From positions 1 to 15,228 of the forward strand of contig JAAYMP010000019.1 in NCBI GenBank assembly GCA_012521315.1: DNA of 15,228 nt, written 5' to 3'. Both the position numbers and the translations under genes were made by a program. Position 1 is the stretch's first letter, and every line of letters starts with the position of its first letter. The stretch comes from Bacillota bacterium. GTDB taxonomy: Bacteria > Bacillota > UBA4882 > UBA10575. Shown piece by piece: positions 6,932-13,333 of this stretch. The notes below the pieces were generated by a model, which saw only the letters and a list, made by a program, of their open reading frames with translations, did no database searches and was not told where the DNA came from.

Positions 6932-7741
6932 CTATTTCCCTTCACCCAAAGCCTTAGACCGCTCCGTGGCCGCCAGCACCGCCTTCATGACCTGCCCGGA
7001 GAAGCCCGCCTCTTCCAAGGCGTGGAGGCCGGCGATGGTGGTCCCTCCCGGGGAAGTAACCATATCCCGCAGGACCGCCGGGTGCTCTTTGGTCTCGGCG
7101 ACCATCCGCGCGCTCCCTAAAACCGTCGCCACCGCCAGTTCCCGGGCCAAAGCCCGCGGCAGTCCCGCCAGGACCCCGCCGTCGATCAGCGCTTCGATAA
7201 AAAGATAGACATAACCGGGGCCACTCCCCGAAAGGCCGGTCACCGCATCCATCAGGTGTTCCGGAACCAGGACCACCTGGCCCAAACTGCGGAGGACCTT
7301 TTCCGCCCAGGCTTGTTCGGCGGACCCGCTTTGCGCGCCCAGCGCCAAGGCCGTAATCCCCGCCCCGATCAACGCCGGCGTGTTGGGCATCGCCCGCAGG
7401 ACCTTGGTGCCGGCGGGGAGCAACGCTTCCAAAGCCGCCACCTTATAACCGGCCACAATCGAAAGAAGCGGGAGGCTCCCCAAAGCCAAGCCGGCCAGGG
7501 CTTCCGGAACCACCTGCGGCTTGACCGCCAAAATCACCCCGTCGGCTTCCTGCCGGTTTAAAGCGTCCAGCATCGCCCGGTGTTCGGCGAAGGCGGCTGC
7601 CCCCAACTCCGCCAGGACCTCCCGGCGGGCGGGGTCCGGATCGGCCACGTAGATGGCGGCCGCCGGATAACCTTGTTTCAACAATCCCTTGATGATGGCC
7701 GTACCCATCAGGCCACCACCAATCAAACCTAACGCGCCCAA
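6932..7741 (-). CDS. proC: Pyrroline-5-carboxylate reductase
   Basis: ProC reduces 1-pyrroline-5-carboxylate to proline with NAD(P)H, the last step of proline synthesis. 269 residues, standard length. Visible are the Rossmann GLIGGGLMGTAI (5-16), LAVKPQ (71-76), RAMPNTPALIGAG (116-128), TGLSGSGPGYVYLFIEAL (168-185), and the C-terminal family signature at about 227-248 (DMVTSPGGTTIAGL then HALEEAGF). The start is TTG 7741, preceded by AGGAGGA, whose first bases overlap the sepF stop codon, so the two genes are tightly coupled (10 nt apart). The next in-frame Met would cut the Rossmann loop, which supports TTG. A position between sepF and ylmH is known in other Clostridia. Confidence 0.96.
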   Translation of the reverse strand: MGALGLIGGGLMGTAIIKGLLKQGYPAAAIYVADPDPARREVLAELGAAAFAEHRAMLDALNRQEADGVILAVKPQVVPEALAGLALGSLPLLSIVAGYKVAALEALLPAGTKVLRAMPNTPALIGAGITALALGAQSGSAEQAWAEKVLRSLGQVVLVPEHLMDAVTGLSGSGPGYVYLFIEALIDGGVLAGLPRALARELAVATVLGSARMVAETKEHPAVLRDMVTSPGGTTIAGLHALEEAGFSGQVMKAVLAATERSKALGEGK

Positions 7742-7751
7742 TGGTCTCCTC

Positions 7752-8237
7752 CTAACGGTCTAAAAAATCGGTGTTGAAGTAGGGGTTGCGCTCCGTCTCG
7801 GAACGCAGTGGGAAAGAAACCTCCACATTCAACGGGGTAAAGAGCATAATTGACGAGCTGACCTTCTGCACGCCGCCATCCAAAGCGTAAACCGCCCCGC
7901 CGACAAAATCGGTGATCCGGCGGGCCACCGCTTTATCGGTCTCTTCCAGGTTAAGAATGACCGGCCGTTTATTCTTCAACTGGTTGACGATGGACTGGAC
8001 ATCTTCAAAGCTGCGCGGCTCATAAACAACAAGACGCGTCGTTTTATTGGGGCTGGAGAGGCTGACCACCTTCCCCCGTTCCTTCCCCGGGTTCGCTTCC
8101 TTCGCCCCGAGACCGGGGTCCTCCTCAACCTCCTCCAATTCAACCTGGGTCTCAAAACCCAAGAGGTTCATCAAGCGTTCCAAAAAACTCTTTTTCCCTT
8201 CCGCCTCGGTCCATTCTTCATTACCCGGCGTTTTCAT
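7752..8237 (-). CDS. sepF: Cell division protein SepF
   Basis: SepF polymerises on the membrane and on FtsZ and helps shape the division septum. 161 residues. The C-terminal SepF core is at about 67-143: TRLVVYEPRSFEDVQSIV, RPVILNLEETDKAVARRI, DFVGGAVYALDGGVQKVSSS. The amphipathic membrane-targeting helix that normally opens the protein appears at 16-28 (KSFLERLMNLLGF), after a 15-residue leader rich in Glu. The ATG at 8237 has GGAGGG at good spacing and lies 2 nt after the ylmE stop, so this start is well supported. An acidic linker (32-45) follows the helix. Confidence 0.95.
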   Translation of the reverse strand: MKTPGNEEWTEAEGKKSFLERLMNLLGFETQVELEEVEEDPGLGAKEANPGKERGKVVSLSSPNKTTRLVVYEPRSFEDVQSIVNQLKNKRPVILNLEETDKAVARRITDFVGGAVYALDGGVQKVSSSIMLFTPLNVEVSFPLRSETERNPYFNTDFLDR

Positions 8238-8239
8238 CG

Positions 8240-8956
8240 TTATCCCTCCGTTCCGGCACTAAAGATCGCACTGCCAATCCGTACCATCGTTGCTCCCTCT
8301 TCAATGGCGACCCCATAGTCGTTGCTCATCCCCATGGAGAGTTCACGCCAGTGGGGTCCGGGATGGTAATCCCGCTTGACCTGCGCGAAAAGACGGCGCA
8401 GTTCCCGAAAGACCGGCCGGCTTGTCTCCGGATCTTCGGTGTCCGGGGCCATGGTCATGAGGCCGACCGGCCGCAATCCGGGCAGTTTCCGGACCGCGGC
8501 GTAAAAAGCCCCAACTTCCGCCGGAGCAACCCCATGCTTGGTCCGCTCCCCGGTGACATTGACCTGGATCAAAACGGGAATCTCCTTCTCCAGCATCCGG
8601 CTGGCCTTATGAAGTGCTTCCGCCAGGCTCAACCGGTCCAGGGAATGGATCAGGTCGAACCCGGCCGCCACCTGACGGGCCTTGTTCGTCTGCAAACTCC
8701 CGATAAAATGCCACTTAAAACTATTTTTCAAGTCGCCCAGGACCGTTTGTTTCCGGACCGCCTCCTGGAGACGGTTTTCGCCAATATGTTCCACGCCATG
8801 GGCAATCAGTTCCTTAATGGTCTGGGCGTCCACATACTTGGTGACCGCGACCAAAGTCAGTTCTTCCGGGTGACGACCGGCCACGGTTAGCGCTTCGTTC
8901 ACCTTGGATCGGACGGCAGTAATGTTATCGGCCAATGCCACTTGCTTCACCCCCAT
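8240..8956 (-). CDS. ylmE: YggS-family pyridoxal phosphate homeostasis protein
   Basis: YggS/YlmE is a small fold-type III PLP-binding protein that buffers pyridoxal 5'-phosphate and affects amino- and keto-acid pools; it has no known catalytic turnover. 238 residues. The PLP lysine is expected at Lys40 in LVAVTKYV. HIGENRLQEA, KWHFIGSLQTNKAR, DLIHSLDR, LIQVNVTGERTKHG and ELSMGMSNDYGVAIEEGATMVRIGS are family motifs. The start is uncertain: ATG 8956 lacks a good ribosome binding site, while GTG 8941 (five codons later) has GGGGGTGA upstream and gives a more typical N-terminus. It lies 24 nt after the HlyD-like gene and 2 nt before sepF. Confidence 0.94.
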   Translation of the reverse strand: MGVKQVALADNITAVRSKVNEALTVAGRHPEELTLVAVTKYVDAQTIKELIAHGVEHIGENRLQEAVRKQTVLGDLKNSFKWHFIGSLQTNKARQVAAGFDLIHSLDRLSLAEALHKASRMLEKEIPVLIQVNVTGERTKHGVAPAEVGAFYAAVRKLPGLRPVGLMTMAPDTEDPETSRPVFRELRRLFAQVKRDYHPGPHWRELSMGMSNDYGVAIEEGATMVRIGSAIFSAGTEG

Positions 8957-8980
8957 GCGCGCAATAGCTTCTTTTTGAGA

Positions 8981-10129
8981 TTAACGGTAATAGACCGCCG
9001 TCCCCAGGGGAAGCCCTTCCACAATTGCCCATTGCTCATCCATATCCACCACTTCTACCCCGGTGGACCGTTTGTCCCCTTTAACCGCGGTCGTCACGGT
9101 CCAGCCGGTGTTTTCTTTATAAGCCAAGGCCGGAGTAGGCACCCGCAGCCCCGTCACCGAACTGTAAATCAGGTAAGCCGAGAAGTTGCGCCGCGCCAAG
9201 AACTCCGGGGCCAAAGTATGTTCCGTAAAGTACCAACGGCGGTTGGTGTAATCGGTCGCCAGAAAGGAAAGCTTAAAACGTTTCCCGTTCACCAGTAAGA
9301 CCGCTTCGGCCGGCGGCTCCAGGTTAACGTCCTTCGGCAACTGACAGACCAGCGTCTGGTTATACTCGGCGATTAACTTCGCCCACGGTTCGCCTTTTTT
9401 GACCATCGGGCTAAAACTGCGGTTCCCGGCCAACCCCCGCGCCGCCGGGGCTTTGGGCGGTTCATGCTCCAGGAGGTCAAACCCCTCGCCCCCGTCCAGT
9501 TTGGTACTGAAGATTCCGGGCTGGTCCGCGACCACCAGGTGGTAGTACGCGCGCCAATTGGCACAAACCTGCTCGGCATTGTGTAAAAGTTGATCCCGCA
9601 CGGCCCACAACTCGGCTTTGCGTTCCGTCAGGAACTGCTCCTCCGCCTTCTTTTCGGCCGAATTACGTTTTTGCGCCGCCAGAAAAGCAAGGTCTTTGTC
9701 GATTTGTGCCACTTCTTGGTCAATTTGGTAAAGACGCTGGGCAATCGTGCGCAACGCCAAGCGGTCATCGGCGCCCAGCTTGGAATGGGCCTCCGCGCTC
9801 ACTAACTCGGCCACCGCCTCCCCGGTCCGGACCCGGGTTCCCTCTTCCACCAGTAAACGGGCCTCACCGCTGAAAGGGGCGGTCAACACCGCCTCCGTGC
9901 GCAGCACCAACACGTCCACCCATTGTCCATGCTCAACCGTCCCCCAGTCCACCACCCGGACCCGGGGGAAAAGATAACTGACTCCGGTATAAACCAACTG
10001 GGAAAGGAAGAGGAACACAAACAAAACAGTTGTGATCAGGAGCGGAAGGTAGCAATGGGGTAAAAATTTAAGCAAACGGGCTAACCAAGAATCAGGCCGC
10101 AAGGTATAACGTTTCAAGTAGGATCCCAC
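8981..10129 (-). CDS. HlyD-like single-pass membrane adaptor of the division cluster
   Basis: 382 residues. One strong membrane segment is at 27-54 (LPLLITTVLFVFLFLSQLVY is its core), so the bulk faces outside. After it comes half of a lipoyl/barrel-sandwich domain (about 62-112: LTAPFSGEARLLVEEGTRV, GEAVAELV), as in HlyD/periplasmic adaptor proteins, then a coiled coil (about 120-190), and the second half. The C-terminal GLRVPTPAL (327-335) is typical of adaptor proteins. The start is GTG 10129 with GGGAGG upstream. No ABC or RND transporter partner is encoded nearby, so export is not shown. Related genes sit before yggS-sepF in other Clostridia, as far as I know. A role at the septum or envelope is inference. 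Confidence 0.8.
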   Translation of the reverse strand: MGSYLKRYTLRPDSWLARLLKFLPHCYLPLLITTVLFVFLFLSQLVYTGVSYLFPRVRVVDWGTVEHGQWVDVLVLRTEAVLTAPFSGEARLLVEEGTRVRTGEAVAELVSAEAHSKLGADDRLALRTIAQRLYQIDQEVAQIDKDLAFLAAQKRNSAEKKAEEQFLTERKAELWAVRDQLLHNAEQVCANWRAYYHLVVADQPGIFSTKLDGGEGFDLLEHEPPKAPAARGLAGNRSFSPMVKKGEPWAKLIAEYNQTLVCQLPKDVNLEPPAEAVLLVNGKRFKLSFLATDYTNRRWYFTEHTLAPEFLARRNFSAYLIYSSVTGLRVPTPALAYKENTGWTVTTAVKGDKRSTGVEVVDMDEQWAIVEGLPLGTAVYYR

Positions 10130-10164
10130 CTCTGACCTCCCGGTCGTTAGATTTCCCCTTAAAA

Positions 10165-10170
10165 ATTATA
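10165..10170 (-). promoter_or_regulatory. Possible -10 hexamer before the HlyD-like gene
   Basis: TATAAT on the minus strand, about 35 nt before the GTG start at 10129. No recognisable -35 lies 16-18 bp upstream and there is no TGn extension. A short GGTAG-CGTT-CTACC hairpin (10176-10189) lies immediately upstream; on the plus strand it is followed by five T. A secondary promoter inside the operon is possible but weakly supported. Confidence 0.25.
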
Positions 10171-10220
10171 AGTTCGGTAGCGTTCTACCTTTTTCCTGCT
10201 TTCTCAGGTATTCTTTGCCG

Positions 10221-10967
10221 TTATTTCATCACCACCAAAGAAAGCATCCGTCCGGTGACCTGCTCCCGGCGGAAAGAGTAAAAATCGCCGTGGTGACAGG
10301 CGGTGCAAAGCCGGGCGTTATCAATCTGCTCCGGTGGAAAACCGCAGTTTTCTAAGAATTTTTGGTTAATCAGCGCCAGGTCCAAAGTGGATTCCTGCCG
10401 GGATGCGGTTAAATCCAACTCGGGCCACTTTTCGGCAAACAACGCCACCCGTTCCGGCGAGACCCGGTAACAACAGGAACCAATCGCCGGACCAATCGCC
10501 GCGTAGCATTCCGCCGGCACACTCCCGTACTCCACGCCCAGACGGGCGACGGTTTTCCGGATAATCCCGGCCAACGTCCCTTTCCACCCGGCATGCACCG
10601 CCGCAATCGCCCGGTGGACCGGGTCGACAAGGATCACGGGGACACAATCAGCGTGGACCGTCGCCAGCCCAATCCCCGGCCGGTTGGTGATCATGGCATC
10701 CGCCTCCGGCCACTCTTTTCCCGGCCGTAACTCCTCAACCTTGAGGACCGTATCCCCATGGACCTGCTTCACCAGTTGCGTTTGTTCGGGTGTAAGCTGA
10801 AAGAGGCCAAAAAAACGCCGCCGGTATTCCTGCTCCGTTTCGGCCGCCGCCCGCCCCCCCGGGGCTTGATCCCGGGTGGAAAACCCCTGTTGTAGCCAGG
10901 GGAAATCCGCCAGCAACTGCGAACGGCAATACCGGATCCCGTTACTCTCCACCAGTTGCCAGGTCAT
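10221..10967 (-). CDS. pgeF: Peptidoglycan editing factor PgeF / LACC1-family purine nucleoside phosphorylase (YlmD)
   Basis: Members of the YfiH/LACC1 family (DUF152) act as purine nucleoside phosphorylase/adenosine deaminase enzymes, and E. coli PgeF removes wrongly linked residues from cell wall stems. 248 residues. The metal ligands expected of the family are present: His70 (QVHGD), Cys108 (HADCVPV) and His125 (HAGWKG). IGPAIGSCCYRV (158-169) and CTACHHGDFYSFRRE (221-235) follow. The ATG at 10967 has GGAGGG upstream, which lies inside the end of nrdG; the two genes overlap by 26 nt in different frames. It corresponds to ylmD at the head of the Gram-positive ylmDE-sepF-ylmH-divIVA cluster. 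Confidence 0.93.
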   Translation of the reverse strand: MTWQLVESNGIRYCRSQLLADFPWLQQGFSTRDQAPGGRAAAETEQEYRRRFFGLFQLTPEQTQLVKQVHGDTVLKVEELRPGKEWPEADAMITNRPGIGLATVHADCVPVILVDPVHRAIAAVHAGWKGTLAGIIRKTVARLGVEYGSVPAECYAAIGPAIGSCCYRVSPERVALFAEKWPELDLTASRQESTLDLALINQKFLENCGFPPEQIDNARLCTACHHGDFYSFRREQVTGRMLSLVVMK

Positions 10968-11493
10968 GCTTTATCCCTCCGCTTGGCGCCCATAACACTG
11001 GGCGTTCTTTCCCCAAAGAAGCTTGGACATCTATGAGCCGTTGGTTGCGTGAACCCCGAAACGGCAGGCGATGGTCCTTTTCGGCCTCAAGGTACGGGCC
11101 GTCAACCAAAAGCGCCGTCACCTCCAAAAGTTCATGAATGACGGGCGAAGGCATCCCCAAAATCTCTTCCCAGGTATAACCCGTATAGATCATCACGTTC
11201 CCCTGGGCCGCCCGGGCTTTCCGGGCCAAGGCCAGGGCCCCTTCCGGCTGGGCCAGCGGTTCGCCGCCGCTGAGGGTAATCCCCGAGAGCAACGGGTTGT
11301 AACGTAACAGGCGCCATACTTCATCAACCGAAAGGCGCTGTCCGCCCCGGGGGTCCCAGGTTTCCGGGTTGTGGCAACCCCGGCAATGGTGGGGACAACC
11401 CTGGAAAAAGACGACCGCCCGTAAACCCGGGCCGTCGACCACGCTCTCCGGGACCACCCCGGCAATCTGAATGCTAAGTTCCCCTTCGGTCAT
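10942..11493 (-). CDS. nrdG: Anaerobic ribonucleoside-triphosphate reductase activating protein
   Basis: NrdG is a radical SAM enzyme that installs the glycyl radical on NrdD, the oxygen-sensitive class III ribonucleotide reductase, and so supports deoxynucleotide supply without oxygen. 183 residues from ATG 11493, which has a GGAGGAGGAG purine run and AAGGTGG just upstream. The [4Fe-4S] motif is Cys33-x3-Cys37-x2-Cys40 (GCPHHCRGCHNP). The SAM-binding SGGEPL is at 75-80, and FRGSRNQRLIDVQ near 145-157 is typical. The frame stays open upstream to 11697, but that part is not conserved and overlaps the DnaA-box cluster. nrdD is not in the window. It is the first gene after that cluster and overlaps pgeF by 26 nt. 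Confidence 0.93.
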   Translation of the reverse strand: MTEGELSIQIAGVVPESVVDGPGLRAVVFFQGCPHHCRGCHNPETWDPRGGQRLSVDEVWRLLRYNPLLSGITLSGGEPLAQPEGALALARKARAAQGNVMIYTGYTWEEILGMPSPVIHELLEVTALLVDGPYLEAEKDHRLPFRGSRNQRLIDVQASLGKERPVLWAPSGGIKHDLATGGE

Positions 11494-11615
11494 CCACCTT
11501 CTCCTCCTCCCGTCCGGTTTAACATAATCCAGTCCAAGCAAATCAACCTTAAGACCAGCTAAAATCAGTATTCGCCCTTTACTTGCCCCGCCACGGCGTA
11601 CTGTTCTAGCTGTGG

Positions 11616-11775
11616 TTCTCCACATTTTCCACAGACTTATCCACAAGAAAAAACAAGGGTAATGGGGTTTTTCCGCAGGGTATTCCACACTATCCACAAG
11701 CCAGTCTACAAGATAATTGTCAATAAATAACCCGATTTTTAGAGGAATTTAGGGTATAATCCACATTTATCCACA
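11616..11775 (+). promoter_or_regulatory. DnaA-box cluster
   Basis: Compared with the DnaA box TTATCCACA, two perfect copies (11637-11645, 11767-11775) and four one-mismatch copies (11616-11624 TTCTCCACA, 11625-11633 TTTTCCACA, 11690-11698 CTATCCACA, 11757-11765 TAATCCACA) are present. Two weaker copies are at 11669-11677 (TTTTCCGCA) and 11681-11689 (TATTCCACA). All read in the same direction. Start-to-start steps are 9 and 12, then 12 and 9, then 10 bp, so the sites sit side by side in three groups. The density far exceeds chance. DnaA could bind here to regulate nrdG, to titrate DnaA, or both. dnaA is not nearby, so oriC is unlikely. Confidence 0.78.
11711..11760. other. AT-rich segment inside the DnaA-box cluster
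   Basis: These 50 bp contain 13 G/C (26 percent), much lower than the surrounding GC-rich genes. They lie between the left six DnaA-box-like sites and the right two. It resembles an easily melted segment. I found no clear run of DnaA-trio triplets next to the boxes. The right end carries a plus-strand TATAAT (11755-11760). Confidence 0.5.
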
Positions 11776-11807
11776 ACCCGCGCCGCCAGATATGGTCAGT
11801 TTTCGAC

Positions 11808-11835
11808 AACACCCAGCTTCAGGGGGTGTTTTCTT
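11808..11835 (+). terminator. Possible plus-strand terminator at the tsaD 3' end
   Basis: AACACCC (11808-11814) and GGGTGTT (11824-11830) form a perfect 7-bp stem with a 9-nt loop, followed on the plus strand by TTCTT. The hairpin includes the tsaD stop codon. On the minus strand no U-run follows, so it would be a poor terminator for tsaD itself. It could stop plus-strand transcripts from reading into tsaD in antisense. Confidence 0.35.
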
Positions 11836-12853
11836 CCGTGCCCGCCAGGGGCGGTTCAAAACGCAAGCGGGGAACGGCCGCCAAAGCAAGGGAGGAGGCC
11901 CCCTCCCTTAACCACTGGAAATAGCCGCAGGCGGCGATCATGGCCGCATTGTCGGTACAAAGAGGCAGCGGCGGACAGTACAGTTTTACCCCCCGCGCCT
12001 TTGCTTCGGCGGCAAAACGCGCCCGCAGCTCCGAGTTGGCCGCCACCCCGCCGGAAAGGACCAGGGTCTTCACTTTCGTCGCGGCCAACGCCCGGAAGGC
12101 CCGGTCCAGCAAGATCGAGACCACTTGCCGTTGAAAACTGGCCGCCACATCGGCGACCGGGATCGGCTCCCCCTTCTGCTTTAAATTATGGACCAGGTTC
12201 ACCACGGCCGTCTTCAGACCGCTAAAACTGAAGTCATAAGTCCCGGCCAGCGCATCGTGGTGGACCAGGGTTAATCCGGGTTGACCGGTCTGCGCCAGAC
12301 GATCCAGGTGCGGGCCGCCCGGATACCCCAGTCCCAGGACCCGCGCCACTTTGTCGAAGGCTTCGCCGGCGGCATCGTCCCGTGTTTGGCCTAGAAGTTC
12401 GTAGCGGCCGTGCTCCGGCATGAGCACCAGTTGGGTATGGCCCCCGGAGACCGTCAAGCAGAGCAAGGGCGGTTCCAACTCAGGATGGGCCAGGAAATTG
12501 GCGTAGATATGCCCTTCCACGTGGTTGACCCCCACAAACGGGACCTGCCAAGCCAAGCTCAACGCCTTGGCCATTGATAAACCGACCAGGAGGCCGCCGA
12601 TTAACCCCGGGCCGTAAGTGGCGGCCACCAGATTAAGCGCGCCCGGGGCAACCCCCGCCTCTTCCAAAGCGTCCGCGGTCAGCCGGGAGATCACCTCCAA
12701 ATGGCAACGGGCCGCCAACTCGGGGACAACCCCGCCAAACTTCTGATGTTTTTCGATCTGGGACCAGATCAAGCTGCTCCGGATCCTCCGGCCGTCTTCC
12801 ACCACCGCGACGGCAGTTTCATCGCAAGAGGTCTCCACCCCTAAACATAACAT
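11819..12853 (-). CDS. tsaD: tRNA t6A37 threonylcarbamoyltransferase subunit TsaD
   Basis: TsaD (Gcp/YgjD, Kae1 family) transfers the threonylcarbamoyl group to A37 of ANN-decoding tRNAs, working with TsaB and TsaE. 344 residues, standard. The N-terminal ASKHA phosphate-binding GVETSCDETAVAVV is at 5-18. The metal-binding HVEGH has His111 and His115. SGGHTQLVL (136-144), DDAAGEAFDKVAR and FSFSGLKTAV follow, and the C-terminal CTDNAAMIA carries the third metal ligand Asp. The ATG at 12853 has GGGAGG upstream. It is 36 nt after rimI and last in the tsaE-tsaB-rimI-tsaD run. Confidence 0.97.
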   Translation of the reverse strand: MLCLGVETSCDETAVAVVEDGRRIRSSLIWSQIEKHQKFGGVVPELAARCHLEVISRLTADALEEAGVAPGALNLVAATYGPGLIGGLLVGLSMAKALSLAWQVPFVGVNHVEGHIYANFLAHPELEPPLLCLTVSGGHTQLVLMPEHGRYELLGQTRDDAAGEAFDKVARVLGLGYPGGPHLDRLAQTGQPGLTLVHHDALAGTYDFSFSGLKTAVVNLVHNLKQKGEPIPVADVAASFQRQVVSILLDRAFRALAATKVKTLVLSGGVAANSELRARFAAEAKARGVKLYCPPLPLCTDNAAMIAACGYFQWLREGASSLALAAVPRLRFEPPLAGTEENTP

Positions 12854-12889
12854 CGTTGTTTCCTCCCGTTTTCGCCACCGGTCCGCCGG

Positions 12890-13333
12890 TCACAACGGAC
12901 CCTTCCACATGATAATCGCGTCTTCCCGGTTGTCTTGGTAATACCCCGGCCGCACTCCGGCCTCGAAAAACCCGAGTTTCCGGTAGAGCTGTTGCGCCGC
13001 CAGATTGGAGAAACGGACTTCCAGCGTGAGAAAGCGTACCCCGCGTTTCTTCGCCTCCGCCGTCAAGTGCTCCAGAAGCGCCTGGCCAATCCCCAACCGG
13101 CGGTAAGCCGGGTCCACGGCCAAGTTGGTAATATGGCCTTCATCCAAAATGACCCACATCCCAACATACCCCACTACCTGCGTGGCGGTCTTGGCCACAC
13201 AGTAGTAAGCCCGTTCGTTCTCCAGTAATTCGTAGATAAAAGCCGAACGGGACCAGGGAACCGGGAAACACTGCTCCTCGATGGCCAATACCTCCGGCAA
13301 ATCATCCAAGGTCATCGGCTCAACTTGAAACAT
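12890..13333 (-). CDS. rimI: Ribosomal protein S18 alanine N-acetyltransferase
   Basis: RimI is a GNAT acetyltransferase that acetylates the N-terminal alanine of ribosomal protein S18. 147 residues. The acetyl-CoA pyrophosphate-binding motif RRLGIGQAL is at 78-86. HITNLAVDPAYR is at 67-78, LTLEVRFSN has the catalytic-type Glu105, and LYRKLGF has the general-acid-type Tyr117. The C-terminal RPGYYQDNREDAIIM (128-142) is typical of RimI. I chose ATG 13333, which overlaps the end of tsaB by 14 nt; its ribosome binding site (GGGCGG or a more distant AGAGGTG) is weak, which fits translation coupled to tsaB. The frame is open upstream to 13495 but that part is tsaB in another frame. Confidence 0.93.
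   Translation of the reverse strand: MFQVEPMTLDDLPEVLAIEEQCFPVPWSRSAFIYELLENERAYYCVAKTATQVVGYVGMWVILDEGHITNLAVDPAYRRLGIGQALLEHLTAEAKKRGVRFLTLEVRFSNLAAQQLYRKLGFFEAGVRPGYYQDNREDAIIMWKGPL

Larger units (their letters stand above)
11494..11818. other. tsaD-nrdG intergenic region
   Basis: A 325-bp stretch without a gene, the longest in the window. It holds the DnaA-box cluster (11616-11775), an AT-rich segment (11711-11760) and a terminator-like hairpin at its right end (11808-11835). On the minus strand a perfect TTGACA (11717-11722) points toward nrdG, but no -10 lies at the right distance. No clear nrdG promoter was found nearer the gene (11494-11610). Confidence 0.6.

Noticed and set aside
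11494..11697. N-terminal extension of nrdG
   Set aside because: The open frame continues upstream, but NrdG similarity begins after ATG 11493, which has a strong ribosome binding site; the extension would translate the DnaA boxes.
11717..11722. TTGACA on the minus strand as the nrdG promoter
   Set aside because: A perfect -35 hexamer, but no TATAAT-like sequence lies 16-18 bp downstream; the nearest candidate (GATAGT) is 23 bp away.
11616..11818. The DnaA-box cluster as the main chromosomal origin
   Set aside because: dnaA, dnaN or rpmH are not present, genes on both sides read in the same direction, and no clear DnaA-trio run is visible. A genome-wide GC-skew plot would settle it.
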